Assembly (NCBI GenBank): GCA_020722065.1
Contig: DYLK01000002.1
Span: forward strand, 1 to 64,000
From: Melioribacter roseus
Lineage (GTDB): Bacteria > Bacteroidota > Ignavibacteria > Ignavibacteriales > Melioribacteraceae
DNA: 64,000 bases
Direction of reading: 5' to 3'
Part shown: piece after piece, positions 1 through 8,403 of the stretch
How the letters are laid out: each line of letters begins with the position of its first letter
Numbering within the stretch: position 1 is the first letter of the stretch
Notes under the pieces: model-generated
What the model saw: only the letters and a program-made list of their open reading frames with translations
What the model was told of the DNA's origin: nothing
Databases searched by the model: none
Position numbers and translations under genes: made by a program

Positions 1-50
1 TTTGTAAATTGAATATCAAGATAAAACTTGTAAATTTTCAAAGTATATAC

Positions 51-1136
51 CTACACTATATTTGGATTTTCGGTGAAATTTTTATTTTTAAAATATTCTT
101 CTAAATTGGAGAATAGTATAAATTCAACTTTAGCGTCTTTCATTTTTTCAATTAACGTAGTGGGTTTTTCTAATGCAATAATGAAGAGTTTTGAATATCT
201 GCCAAAGTATTCGTTTCGTAAATAGATTAATTTATCAATATCAGAATTTTCCACTTTACGGGTTTTACACTCGAATAAAAATGGCGTAGTCTCCTTCATA
301 GCAATAATATCAATTTCATTTTTGTATTTATTTGAAATTTCAAAAGTCTTCCATTTTATTCTCAAGTTGAGATAGGTTTTATCAAAAAAATTTATAGATT
401 TTAATATTTCATTTGAAAGATATTCTAACCAAAAACCTGCACCGTAAATAATTTTATTGAAATTGCTTTTTGCTACGTTGGGAAATGAATCTTCAAAAAA
501 GATGTGTTCTTTATGAATTAATTTTATTTTTGGATCTTTCGATTCAAGGGCAATAATGCTGCCTAATAATAGCCGATTTGGTTTTTTATTTCGTAAAAAC
601 TGATGAAATTTAGAGAAGTGCGTTTTCATCACTTCAAGAAATTCCATATTCTTTTTGGTTAAATTCATTTTTTCTGGTGGGTAAAGTTCATGTCCCGAAA
701 GTTTAAGGTAAGTTACTGGGTCAATTGTTACAGAATATTTTTCAACTTTAGTTTTTTTACCTTTTTGGAATGTTAAATACTCGTTTCTTTCAGAGTTAAT
801 GTAAATAGCTTTTAACCCCAATTCCATTGCTTTCTGAAATATTCCAATTGATTGAATTTTTGTTCCACCAGTAAAATTCACGATTATTTCGTCATCTTTT
901 TCTGTGTATTCATCTACATACATTTCCAAAGTGTTGTAAATTGCATCAAAATCGAAAGCATCTATTTCAATTTCATCAAATTGTTCTAAAGTTTTAATCG
1001 AATTTGTTATATACTTCAATTGATTAGAAACTGCTTTTGATACAAAACAAGCAATTCTATCTGGTTTAACAATTTGTGATGCAATATAAACTGGCATTGT
1101 TTGCCCGCTTATAATTTCAATTAGGATTCTGGACAT
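51..1136 (-). CDS. Card1/Can2-like CARF-PD-(D/E)XK nuclease (copy A)
   Basis: A 361-residue ancillary effector of a type III CRISPR system. The N-terminal half looks like a CARF domain with the glycine-rich ligand-loop motif NFTGGTK at residues 87-93, as in Card1/Can2 (DUF1887) proteins. The C-terminal half carries a PD-(D/E)XK nuclease signature: EID at 274-276 and ECK at 289-291. In characterised relatives, cA4 binding between two CARF domains activates degradation of RNA and/or single-stranded DNA. The start is ATG, 12 bp after the stop of a paralogue (copy B). It is the last gene of the operon seen here. Family assignment is strong; the exact cyclic nucleotide and substrate are inferred. 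Confidence 0.85.
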   Translation of the reverse strand: MSRILIEIISGQTMPVYIASQIVKPDRIACFVSKAVSNQLKYITNSIKTLEQFDEIEIDAFDFDAIYNTLEMYVDEYTEKDDEIIVNFTGGTKIQSIGIFQKAMELGLKAIYINSERNEYLTFQKGKKTKVEKYSVTIDPVTYLKLSGHELYPPEKMNLTKKNMEFLEVMKTHFSKFHQFLRNKKPNRLLLGSIIALESKDPKIKLIHKEHIFFEDSFPNVAKSNFNKIIYGAGFWLEYLSNEILKSINFFDKTYLNLRIKWKTFEISNKYKNEIDIIAMKETTPFLFECKTRKVENSDIDKLIYLRNEYFGRYSKLFIIALEKPTTLIEKMKDAKVEFILFSNLEEYFKNKNFTENPNIV

Positions 1137-1148
1137 TTAGTTCCTATA

Positions 1149-2285
1149 TTATTTTAAGTTCTTGTGGCTTTTTAATTTTGGAATAAGACTACTATTAAGT
1201 TCCGAAAATGTAATTAATTTAATGTTATTCTCGTCCAATCTTTCGTTAAGCAAAATATCACTTTCAGTAAAACTGTTAATTGGGAAATAAGTAATAAAAA
1301 AAACTGATGAGTATCTACCTAGATATGTTTGCTTGAAATTATTCAGTTTGTCAATATATTCAGAACGAAGTCCGCCCGCTTTACACTCAAAAATAATAGG
1401 ATAAACACCTGTTGCCGCTATTATATCGAATTCATTTTTATCTTGATATTTTGTTGAATCGGATTTATTAAGTTTGTCAAGTGTAGCATTTTGTTGGATT
1501 TCATTGAAATAATTAAGACTTTTCAACTTCAAATAACATGCAGTTTCAAACCATTTCCCTGTAAGGTATTCCAATAGCTCTGTTCCTTCTTCTTTCAAGA
1601 TTAATTCCTCTTTTGCGTTTTTTACAAAATAAATTTGGCTACATTCCTCTTCAAATTTAATATAAGAGCCTTTGAATTTTCCATCACTAATATATTTTGA
1701 ATTATTGCTATTAGGAAATTTTGCATCCCAATTCCTTGCAAATTGCAAAATATATTTGCTATAGTCTTTGTAGTTCTTTGTTAAAAACTCTCGCAATTTT
1801 TCCTTTTCGGTAGATTCTCGGTTATCAGAATACTTAATTTTTTGTCCATTCAAACTCAAAAAATCAGCAATGTTTACATTTAAGACAATTTTTTGTGAAC
1901 TTACTTTTTCAATGCCAGGTTTATGATGGTCAAAATAAATAAATTCATTATCCTGCGAATTAATATAAATACAATCATAATTTTTATCTTTAAAAGCATT
2001 GAACGCTGCTTGTGATATTACCTTGTTTCCACCTGTAAAATTTAGGAGCAAAGTATCTTCAGAATATTGTTCAGTTATGTTTTTTACTCTTTTATAAACC
2101 GATAAATAATCCCAAGATTCAATTTGTTCGGATTTGTAGTTTTTCCCGAGCACTTCAATATGAACATTCAAACCGTTTTTTGATTCCTTTGTATAAAGAT
2201 AAAAATTCAAATCTGGATTAACAATCTTTGCCGCAATATAATTCTGCAGACTTTGTCCACTGAGTATGTGAAATAATATTTTCAT
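1149..2285 (-). CDS. Card1/Can2-like CARF-PD-(D/E)XK nuclease (copy B)
   Basis: A 378-residue paralogue of the following gene. The start at 2285 is chosen because it gives MKILFHILSGQ, aligning with the start of copy A, and lies 10 bp after the csm5 stop; a longer frame reaching 2354 would overlap csm5 by 59 bp. Motifs are the CARF loop NFTGGNK at residues 82-88, EFD at 285-287 and ECK at 300-302. Sequence between the motifs is strongly diverged from copy A, so this is not a recent duplication. It probably acts as a cOA-activated nuclease, as a homodimer or perhaps paired with copy A. That pairing is inference. Confidence 0.85.
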   Translation of the reverse strand: MKILFHILSGQSLQNYIAAKIVNPDLNFYLYTKESKNGLNVHIEVLGKNYKSEQIESWDYLSVYKRVKNITEQYSEDTLLLNFTGGNKVISQAAFNAFKDKNYDCIYINSQDNEFIYFDHHKPGIEKVSSQKIVLNVNIADFLSLNGQKIKYSDNRESTEKEKLREFLTKNYKDYSKYILQFARNWDAKFPNSNNSKYISDGKFKGSYIKFEEECSQIYFVKNAKEELILKEEGTELLEYLTGKWFETACYLKLKSLNYFNEIQQNATLDKLNKSDSTKYQDKNEFDIIAATGVYPIIFECKAGGLRSEYIDKLNNFKQTYLGRYSSVFFITYFPINSFTESDILLNERLDENNIKLITFSELNSSLIPKLKSHKNLK

Positions 2286-2295
2286 TTTTTCTTCT

Positions 2296-3678
2296 TTATT
2301 CCAGTTCCAAATTTTCGTCTTCATATAAGAAAGCAACCCATCCGAAAGGATCAATAGGTGAATTTAGTTTTTCTGCTGCCAATCTTCGTGATTTAGGGAA
2401 TTTGGAAATATCTGCCGGTTTAACATTTGGGTCTTTTCTTTTATTCTGAGGAATTCCAATCTTAAATTGAGCAAGAATTTTTTCCATAAATGGTTTAGTT
2501 TTTTCATTTGAAACAAGAACATCAAATATCGTAGTATTATGAAAACCCGAAGCCCAACCTATTTTAAACATTATTGGAATTTCCTCATAAACTTCGTAAA
2601 ATTCTTTAATACCATCAATGTTTGCATTACTCTTTTTTCTTCCTTGCACTAAAACTTCTCTTCTGAAACTTGATAGCCATTTGGATTCCCGATTAAATTG
2701 AGCTTTATAAAAATCAGATATGGCATATTTAATAGATTCAACAATCTTCTCCTCAAGTTTACCGTTTGGAATTTCATGCGGATAAAACTCAAACATTCTT
2801 TTGAATTTTTTAGGTAAATCAATCCATTTTTCAGTGTTAGTTTTTGCCGAAATATCATAAATCTTTCTAAATTCCGCTTCGTTAATGCTAATTTCGAAAT
2901 TGAATGATGAATTAAATCTAATTGTTTCCAAAGCTGGTGTTTGAGATTGTGGTTCTTTATCTGTTAAATAAAGATTTGCTGGATAAACTGCCATTTCAGC
3001 AGATTCAGAAAAAGCATCAGTAACATGAATAAATTTAAGAATATCGAATTTAATATCAGAAAAATCTGTTTTAATACCATCTCTTGTGTTTTTTTGTATT
3101 CCGCAGACAAATAATTCTTCTTCAATCGGCGTATCCAAATCTTTCCCTTTATTTTCACGAAATTGTCTTGAATTCAGAACTTTTGTCATTAGTTGTGTTT
3201 TTTCATTTTCGGTTAAATTACTAAAAGCACGCCACGCAAGTATTGTTCTTAAAGCACCTTTAATAGAAGTGCCTGGAATATATGGAGTATTATCTGGATT
3301 CTTGATTAATTCTTGAATTTGCTTTTTCCCATCTAAGCCAAAAGGAATTGGACATTTATAGGCATAACCTTTTTCAATTATTGAATCAGCTAAATCAGAA
3401 TCTTGTAAAACTGATTCGCAAAAATATCTGAAATTAAACTGGGCTCTTATTCTTGCTTGTTCTGCATTATCATTTGCTTTCTGCAAACGTGTTGAAGTAT
3501 TTTCAAGCCATTTTGCAAATTTATCTGGGAAATCGGGATGTTTTTCTAACGCAAGTCCAAAAGCTTTATTTTGGTCTAAGCGATAATATGTTCCATTTTC
3601 GATAATATATTCAAAAGGTTCGAGCGAGTTCCCAGTTCCAATATGAACTGGGCTAACTGTATGAAGTTTTAGTTTCAT
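2296..3678 (-). CDS. csm5: Type III-A effector subunit Csm5 (Cas7-group RAMP)
   Basis: A 460-residue protein that caps the 3' crRNA end of the Csm complex in the family. The RAMP hallmarks are SPVHIGTG at residues 9-16 and the glycine-rich IPGTSIKGALRT at about 134-145. The last part ends in an acidic tail. The ATG start overlaps the csm4 stop in an ATGA junction, supporting translational coupling. Position after csm4 and length fit Csm5 rather than a Cmr subunit. Confidence 0.92.
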   Translation of the reverse strand: MKLKLHTVSPVHIGTGNSLEPFEYIIENGTYYRLDQNKAFGLALEKHPDFPDKFAKWLENTSTRLQKANDNAEQARIRAQFNFRYFCESVLQDSDLADSIIEKGYAYKCPIPFGLDGKKQIQELIKNPDNTPYIPGTSIKGALRTILAWRAFSNLTENEKTQLMTKVLNSRQFRENKGKDLDTPIEEELFVCGIQKNTRDGIKTDFSDIKFDILKFIHVTDAFSESAEMAVYPANLYLTDKEPQSQTPALETIRFNSSFNFEISINEAEFRKIYDISAKTNTEKWIDLPKKFKRMFEFYPHEIPNGKLEEKIVESIKYAISDFYKAQFNRESKWLSSFRREVLVQGRKKSNANIDGIKEFYEVYEEIPIMFKIGWASGFHNTTIFDVLVSNEKTKPFMEKILAQFKIGIPQNKRKDPNVKPADISKFPKSRRLAAEKLNSPIDPFGWVAFLYEDENLELE

Positions 3679-4664
3679 TGCTTCTCCATAATTTTAATTG
3701 GAAGATTAAAAGCATAACCAAATTGATAAATGTTCATGTCGTCATATTTCATTACTTGGATATTTCTCCCATAATTTTGTGAATTCAAATTTGGGAAAAC
3801 AGAACCTTCCTTGAATAATAAAACTGAATCTTTCCAGAAATTTTTAGCCTTTATAAATTGTCCGCCAAATTTCCCTTTTCTTGCTTCAAGTTCATACCAG
3901 AAATAATTTCTTGACTTTTTATATTCTGTTATTTCTTCTTTCTTTGGTGAATATAATGAGAGTGAAATAAATGCATTTGGATTTTCAATTTTCTTGAATG
4001 TAAAATCATCAATTTTTATATCAAAATGATTTTTACCTATAGAAGAATCGCCACCAAATCCAACATGAGAGAAAAAATTCAAAGCTCCAGTTGCTAATTT
4101 TAGATGTTCTTCCGTTCCATCCATCAAAAAGAAAAGACCGCCATTATTTGCAAAAAGTTCAGAAGTTGAAAATAATGCTCCTTCTTCAGTAGTATTTGTA
4201 AGTCTATTTATTTGATTATGAAGAACATCTTCCCGATTGAAATTGGGTATTTTTTTATCCCAAAGATTTGAAAAGAAATATTTACTTTCATTCAATTCTC
4301 CAGTCAAAAACTTTTCGAATGTTTCTTTATCAATAAATTTGACTTTTTTATAATCTTTTAGACTTTTTATTACACTTGCCTTTTTTTCCTTTTCAGAGAT
4401 TTTATTTTCTTCGAAATATCTGTTAATATCTATAGGTTCTAATATCGGCTTGGGAAATAAAAGAGTTTCATTTTCGTCTTCTCTAAAAAAACGATATGTA
4501 GAAGAAATTTTAAAAACTTTTCCTTCTTTATGATCAGCAATAAAATTATCAAGCGTTTCTTTAGAATAAACCGTATTAATTCCCCAGCAAATTAGTCCCC
4601 AAAGAGTATCAGAACGAAGATTTTCCCGAAAAGACGACTTCGGCGTTAAATAAACGATCTTCAT
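3675..4664 (-). CDS. csm4: Type III-A effector subunit Csm4 (Cas5-group RAMP)
   Basis: A 329-residue Cas5-group RAMP that binds the 5' crRNA tag and contacts Cas10 in Csm complexes. Seen here are the N-terminal motif SDTLWGLICWG (residues 18-28), typical of Csm4, and a glycine-rich loop SHVGFGGDSSIGK near residue 200. The start codon shares its A with the csm3 stop (TAATG), and the stop overlaps the csm5 start (ATGA). The length is usual for the family. Confidence 0.92.
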   Translation of the reverse strand: MKIVYLTPKSSFRENLRSDTLWGLICWGINTVYSKETLDNFIADHKEGKVFKISSTYRFFREDENETLLFPKPILEPIDINRYFEENKISEKEKKASVIKSLKDYKKVKFIDKETFEKFLTGELNESKYFFSNLWDKKIPNFNREDVLHNQINRLTNTTEEGALFSTSELFANNGGLFFLMDGTEEHLKLATGALNFFSHVGFGGDSSIGKNHFDIKIDDFTFKKIENPNAFISLSLYSPKKEEITEYKKSRNYFWYELEARKGKFGGQFIKAKNFWKDSVLLFKEGSVFPNLNSQNYGRNIQVMKYDDMNIYQFGYAFNLPIKIMEKQ

Positions 4665-5437
4665 TATTTTACCTCATTTAATTCAGGTAATTTTATCTTA
4701 TCAAGGGATTTTAGATTTGATTCATCAACTGGTTGAGCTGCTATTAAGTAATTTCCGCTTCCATTTTGATAATTTTCTTTTGTTACAACAATTGGATCAG
4801 ATAACTTAAATTTAATTTGTCCATAACCACGTGAAATATTTCCACCAATTCCTGAATGTTCAAGAAGACGAAGAGCCTCAATAATTCTACCTAAGTTTTC
4901 CTTATCAATTTTGCCTGGTTCATTTTCATTTAAGTCATAAATACTATAAACAAATTCTACATCAAATGTTGAATCTTTTACAACACGTTCAAGAAAACGA
5001 GGATTAGCTTCTGATGTTAATCTGTCAATAGTGTTTTCTGGCTTAAATTCAGTGTATTGTAATTCAGAATCCAGATTTTTCCACATATCTTGAGTTTTTT
5101 TATCAGGATAAGCATCTCTTACAATAAGTCTTGTCGGACCTGTTTTAAGTTCTTTTTCTGAAGTACCAAAAATTCTTGTTATTTCTTCATCTTTATCTTT
5201 GCTTTCAAAAGGTTTACCATTATTACTAACTTTTCCAAGTGCAAACTCAAGTAACATTCTCATTTTGCCTTTAAGAGACGACCCAGGAATATATGGAAAG
5301 TTTGTATTTGGATCACGGAGTACGGGACTATCAACTCCGCCGATTTGAAGTTTTTCTTTACTACCACCAACATGAATTCCAGTTAATGCAGTCATTTTAC
5401 CTTTAATAATAACGTTTGCTAATAATTGATTTGCCAT
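4664..5437 (-). CDS. csm3: Type III-A backbone subunit Csm3 (Cas7 RNase)
   Basis: A 257-residue Cas7-group RAMP that forms the backbone and cuts target RNA at 6-nt intervals in studied Csm complexes. The motif IGGVDSPVLRD contains the candidate catalytic Asp36, equivalent to Asp33 of Streptococcus thermophilus Csm3. PGSSLKGKMR at residues 51-60 is the glycine-rich loop, and SGIGGNISRGYG lies near the C-terminus. The start at 5437 is preferred over the longer frame (5470) because AAAGGAG lies just upstream and MANQLL begins the conserved fold. It should be catalytically active. Confidence 0.95.
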   Translation of the reverse strand: MANQLLANVIIKGKMTALTGIHVGGSKEKLQIGGVDSPVLRDPNTNFPYIPGSSLKGKMRMLLEFALGKVSNNGKPFESKDKDEEITRIFGTSEKELKTGPTRLIVRDAYPDKKTQDMWKNLDSELQYTEFKPENTIDRLTSEANPRFLERVVKDSTFDVEFVYSIYDLNENEPGKIDKENLGRIIEALRLLEHSGIGGNISRGYGQIKFKLSDPIVVTKENYQNGSGNYLIAAQPVDESNLKSLDKIKLPELNEVK

Positions 5438-5456
5438 AATTTTTATCTCCTTTAAA

Positions 5457-5888
5457 TTAATTTCCACCATAAAATTTGTGATATGCTACAATTGTTTCTA
5501 CAAGCTGAATAAAATTTGTTAATCCTTTTTTCTTATCACTTGAATCGACTGTAGCTTTAATTGCTTTTGATAATAACTCATAGAGTGGTTTTACATTTCT
5601 CTGTCTGCCCGAAGCATAAGCTAATTTTGGTTTAATTAAAACAAGTTCGTTGTGAATTTCATCACTCCAACCATCCTTCGCAGATTTTTGTTTTGTCCTT
5701 AAAGAAATTACCGATGAAAAAATATTTCTTACTTGGTTCGTTTTAATGCCTTTATTTTTATCGGCTAAATAATGCCCAAAATTATCACCAATATAATCAA
5801 TATCTTCTGGTGTAATTTTAGAAAGGTCACTTATAGTGTCTAGAATTTTAGAAAGGTCATTTGTAGTGTCTAAATTTTGTAATGCCAT
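5457..5888 (-). CDS. csm2: Type III-A small subunit Csm2
   Basis: A 143-residue, mostly helical small subunit that binds the crRNA-target duplex along the complex. The C-terminal part, with KLAYASGRQRNVKPL and a final YHKFYGG, is typical of Csm2. An AAGGAG ribosome-binding site precedes the ATG by about 9 nt. Oddly, the N-terminus contains an exact-period 30-bp tandem duplication (5815-5874) that repeats the peptide DLSKI with its flanks, lengthening the variable N-terminal tail by ten residues. Confidence 0.92.
   Translation of the reverse strand: MALQNLDTTNDLSKILDTISDLSKITPEDIDYIGDNFGHYLADKNKGIKTNQVRNIFSSVISLRTKQKSAKDGWSDEIHNELVLIKPKLAYASGRQRNVKPLYELLSKAIKATVDSSDKKKGLTNFIQLVETIVAYHKFYGGN
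5815..5874. repeat. 30-bp tandem duplication inside csm2
   Basis: Two adjacent copies, 5815-5844 and 5845-5874, match at 27 of 30 positions by eye. The period is a multiple of three, so the frame is kept and the encoded peptide DLSKI with its flanking T/S residues occurs twice. It lies in the N-terminal tail of Csm2, outside the conserved helical bundle. Confidence 0.9.
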
Positions 5889-5911
5889 AGTTTAGTTCTC
5901 CTTTTATTATT

Positions 5912-8362
5912 TTATTTTTTTGTATCTCTGTTCTTTAATATTACATAAGAGGCTGGAATAATAAGATTTTCCAAGTATAATAGTGAATCTTCCCCATGTA
6001 TTAGTTTAGAAAGTTGTTTTACTTTTTCAGAAACTTTAGTTCCGCCATTTTCTAATTCCATTATTTTTGAATGAGTAATTTCTCTTGGTTTTCTTGCTAA
6101 CATATATTTTATCTTTGAAATTAAATTATGATATTCATTAAGATCTATCGAACCATCTTCATCTATCATTCTATTGCTAATTTGGAGCAAAAAATGTAAG
6201 AGCGAAGACTTAATTTCGTCTTTTACTACAAGTTGGTTTAATTCTTTACCGTAGTTCAAATATTTATTAAAATCATCCCAATGGAATACTCTATCAAATA
6301 CTGAAATTGAATTCTTGTCATTGTATTCAAATTTTTTGTTGCCTTTTAATATGAATCTTCTTTTCTTTGCTTTCTCTTCTACTTCGCCTGCAAATTGTGC
6401 TGCTCTTCCTATTGGGAAACTGCTTTTATGCAGATAAATTCCTCCAGAAATTGTTACATAAGGATTATTGCACGCAAACTTTGTAAAATCGGATTTTACT
6501 TGTTGTGCAAAACCAATAATATTTATCCATGAACCAACTACAAATAAATCATCTCCGCCAGAATACGTAATATAAATCTTCCATCTTTCTGCAATTTTAT
6601 TTAAATAACCACCGAAAAAAAGATTAAATTCACGCGACAAAGCAACTGTTCTTGAAAGAGTGCGAAGGCTTTCTGTATCTCCACCTCTTTCTAATCCTTG
6701 ACTAAATATAGCTCCAAGATTATCAACATCCATTCGCAAAGTTGCTGCAAGTTCATAAGATAAATCTTGGTCATTATTTTCATCTTCAGCATTATTTTTG
6801 CTTAATTTTTCAAAATCTACGGGTCCACCATATTTATTGGTTGGAACAAAATTTCCCATAAACCTAAACCCAATTGAGAATGGATAGCTACTTCGGTTAA
6901 TTAATTCGTTTATTTTATTTACTCGATAATTACTATCATTAATTTTTAATATTTCAACAGATGTAAATTCTGCATTTAGATTTTTATTGAGGAAGTTATA
7001 CAAGTCATTTTCTGAGTTTAGAAATAAATATGAAGTATTAAATTGAGGGAATGGAATAGCTAATTCTCCATCTTTATATTTAATTGTTGATAATTTATCT
7101 AAACTACCTTTTAGAACGACAATAAAGTTTGAACTAGGCAAGTTTTTACCAATATTTTCAAAAAGTGAAGCAAGTAAGGCTAAGTTTCTTTCATACTCTG
7201 TTTCTTGCTCATTTATTTCAGCTAAGGCAGAATTATTCAAAACATTTTTATATTCTCCGATATCCATTCTATCCAAATCATAGTCAAATACTTTTTCAAG
7301 ATTATCAAAACTTCTTTGTTTTTTTGCCTTTACAAGCAAACTTGAAATATTGTTGTACCATTTAGGAAATTTTCTATAAAGTTCATTATCCGCTTCAAGT
7401 GTATCGAGAATAAGATTAAGATTTCCTTTAAAGTTGGCATAAAACCATTTTTGAATTTCTATAACTGCCTCTTTAATTATCTCTTTATTTACGCTTGAAT
7501 TTGGTGCAATCATTACAAAATGTCCGCCACCGTTCATCAGAATATTTGTTCTTGGCAAATCAAGTTTTTTTAATAGAAAATCACTGAATAAATCGGTTAA
7601 AAGACTTAAATAGAAAGATTTTCCTCTTAATCTTTTTGCTCGACTTTCACTCTTGGGCTTAGGTCCAATTTCTTCATAAATAAAATTTTGTATTCCGCTT
7701 ACATCTGCCGCAACAATTAAAAATGGTTTTTCATTAGAATCACTATATTTTTTGCATAAAGCCAGCGCCGCGATAGTCTTTGAATTATCATAAATTGAGA
7801 TATCAGAATCACCTTGTTCTTCCCCTAAACTTACATAGACGAGATATTTTTCCATTAAATAAACAAGCGAATCGATATAAGCTGCAATTTCGTTATCGGG
7901 AAGTGTTTGCAGTTCTTTAACAAATTCATCATAGAGATTTTTTGTTTCACTCTGAAAATTTTCAACCGATTCTTTTGGAAAGACTTCATCATAAACTAAT
8001 TTTTTTGGCAAATAGAACTGTTCTTTGGGTAATTTTTCCCCTTCTTTTTGAAAATCAATTTTTGAAAAAATAGAAGTTAGCGGTCTTAATACTACTTTTT
8101 CTTTTTTCTTAATATTTTCAGATAAAGCCGCTAATTCATCAGCTTCGAATAATATTTCAGTGCCATTTTTCAGCAAGTCAGAAACATAATTTGCAATTGG
8201 TTTTACTGATGTTTTATTAGCAATAAATGAATTAAAAAAATCTAAAGAAGTAATTTTTAAGTCAACTTCTTCATCACTTGGAAAAGCCTGAAGTTTGAAT
8301 CTGCCAATATCTTTAATTAAAGCGGCAAGAACCAAACCATATTTTTCTTCTTTTTCAGTCAT
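5912..8362 (-). CDS. csm1: Cas10/Csm1, cyclase-competent, HD motif lost
   Basis: An 816-residue large subunit of the Csm complex. The second palm domain has SGGDD at about residues 601-605, with the preceding palm aspartates in MDVDNLG (about 544-550). It should therefore make cyclic oligoadenylates from ATP when target RNA binds. LRGKSFYLSLL (about 245-255) is the conserved stretch of the first palm. The N-terminal segment reads AALIKDIGRF where DNA-cutting homologues have a LLHDIGKF-type sequence: the HD histidine is Lys17, and no downstream histidine pair is seen. The usual CxxC zinc-binding pairs are also absent. It probably acts by signalling rather than cutting DNA. Confidence 0.95.
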   Translation of the reverse strand: MTEKEEKYGLVLAALIKDIGRFKLQAFPSDEEVDLKITSLDFFNSFIANKTSVKPIANYVSDLLKNGTEILFEADELAALSENIKKKEKVVLRPLTSIFSKIDFQKEGEKLPKEQFYLPKKLVYDEVFPKESVENFQSETKNLYDEFVKELQTLPDNEIAAYIDSLVYLMEKYLVYVSLGEEQGDSDISIYDNSKTIAALALCKKYSDSNEKPFLIVAADVSGIQNFIYEEIGPKPKSESRAKRLRGKSFYLSLLTDLFSDFLLKKLDLPRTNILMNGGGHFVMIAPNSSVNKEIIKEAVIEIQKWFYANFKGNLNLILDTLEADNELYRKFPKWYNNISSLLVKAKKQRSFDNLEKVFDYDLDRMDIGEYKNVLNNSALAEINEQETEYERNLALLASLFENIGKNLPSSNFIVVLKGSLDKLSTIKYKDGELAIPFPQFNTSYLFLNSENDLYNFLNKNLNAEFTSVEILKINDSNYRVNKINELINRSSYPFSIGFRFMGNFVPTNKYGGPVDFEKLSKNNAEDENNDQDLSYELAATLRMDVDNLGAIFSQGLERGGDTESLRTLSRTVALSREFNLFFGGYLNKIAERWKIYITYSGGDDLFVVGSWINIIGFAQQVKSDFTKFACNNPYVTISGGIYLHKSSFPIGRAAQFAGEVEEKAKKRRFILKGNKKFEYNDKNSISVFDRVFHWDDFNKYLNYGKELNQLVVKDEIKSSLLHFLLQISNRMIDEDGSIDLNEYHNLISKIKYMLARKPREITHSKIMELENGGTKVSEKVKQLSKLIHGEDSLLYLENLIIPASYVILKNRDTKK

Positions 8363-8403
8363 ATCTTTTTCCTATTGTTATTTATTAATTTCTCCATCAT
8401 CCA

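Noticed and set aside
1-50. Bases at the left edge as the start of a CRISPR repeat.
   Set aside because: No repeated unit is visible in the window and the segment does not end in a typical repeat terminus. It cannot be judged from 50 bases.
2285-2354. The longer start of the second Card1-like gene.
   Set aside because: It would overlap csm5 by 59 bp and add residues with no counterpart in the paralogue; ATG 2285 is well placed.
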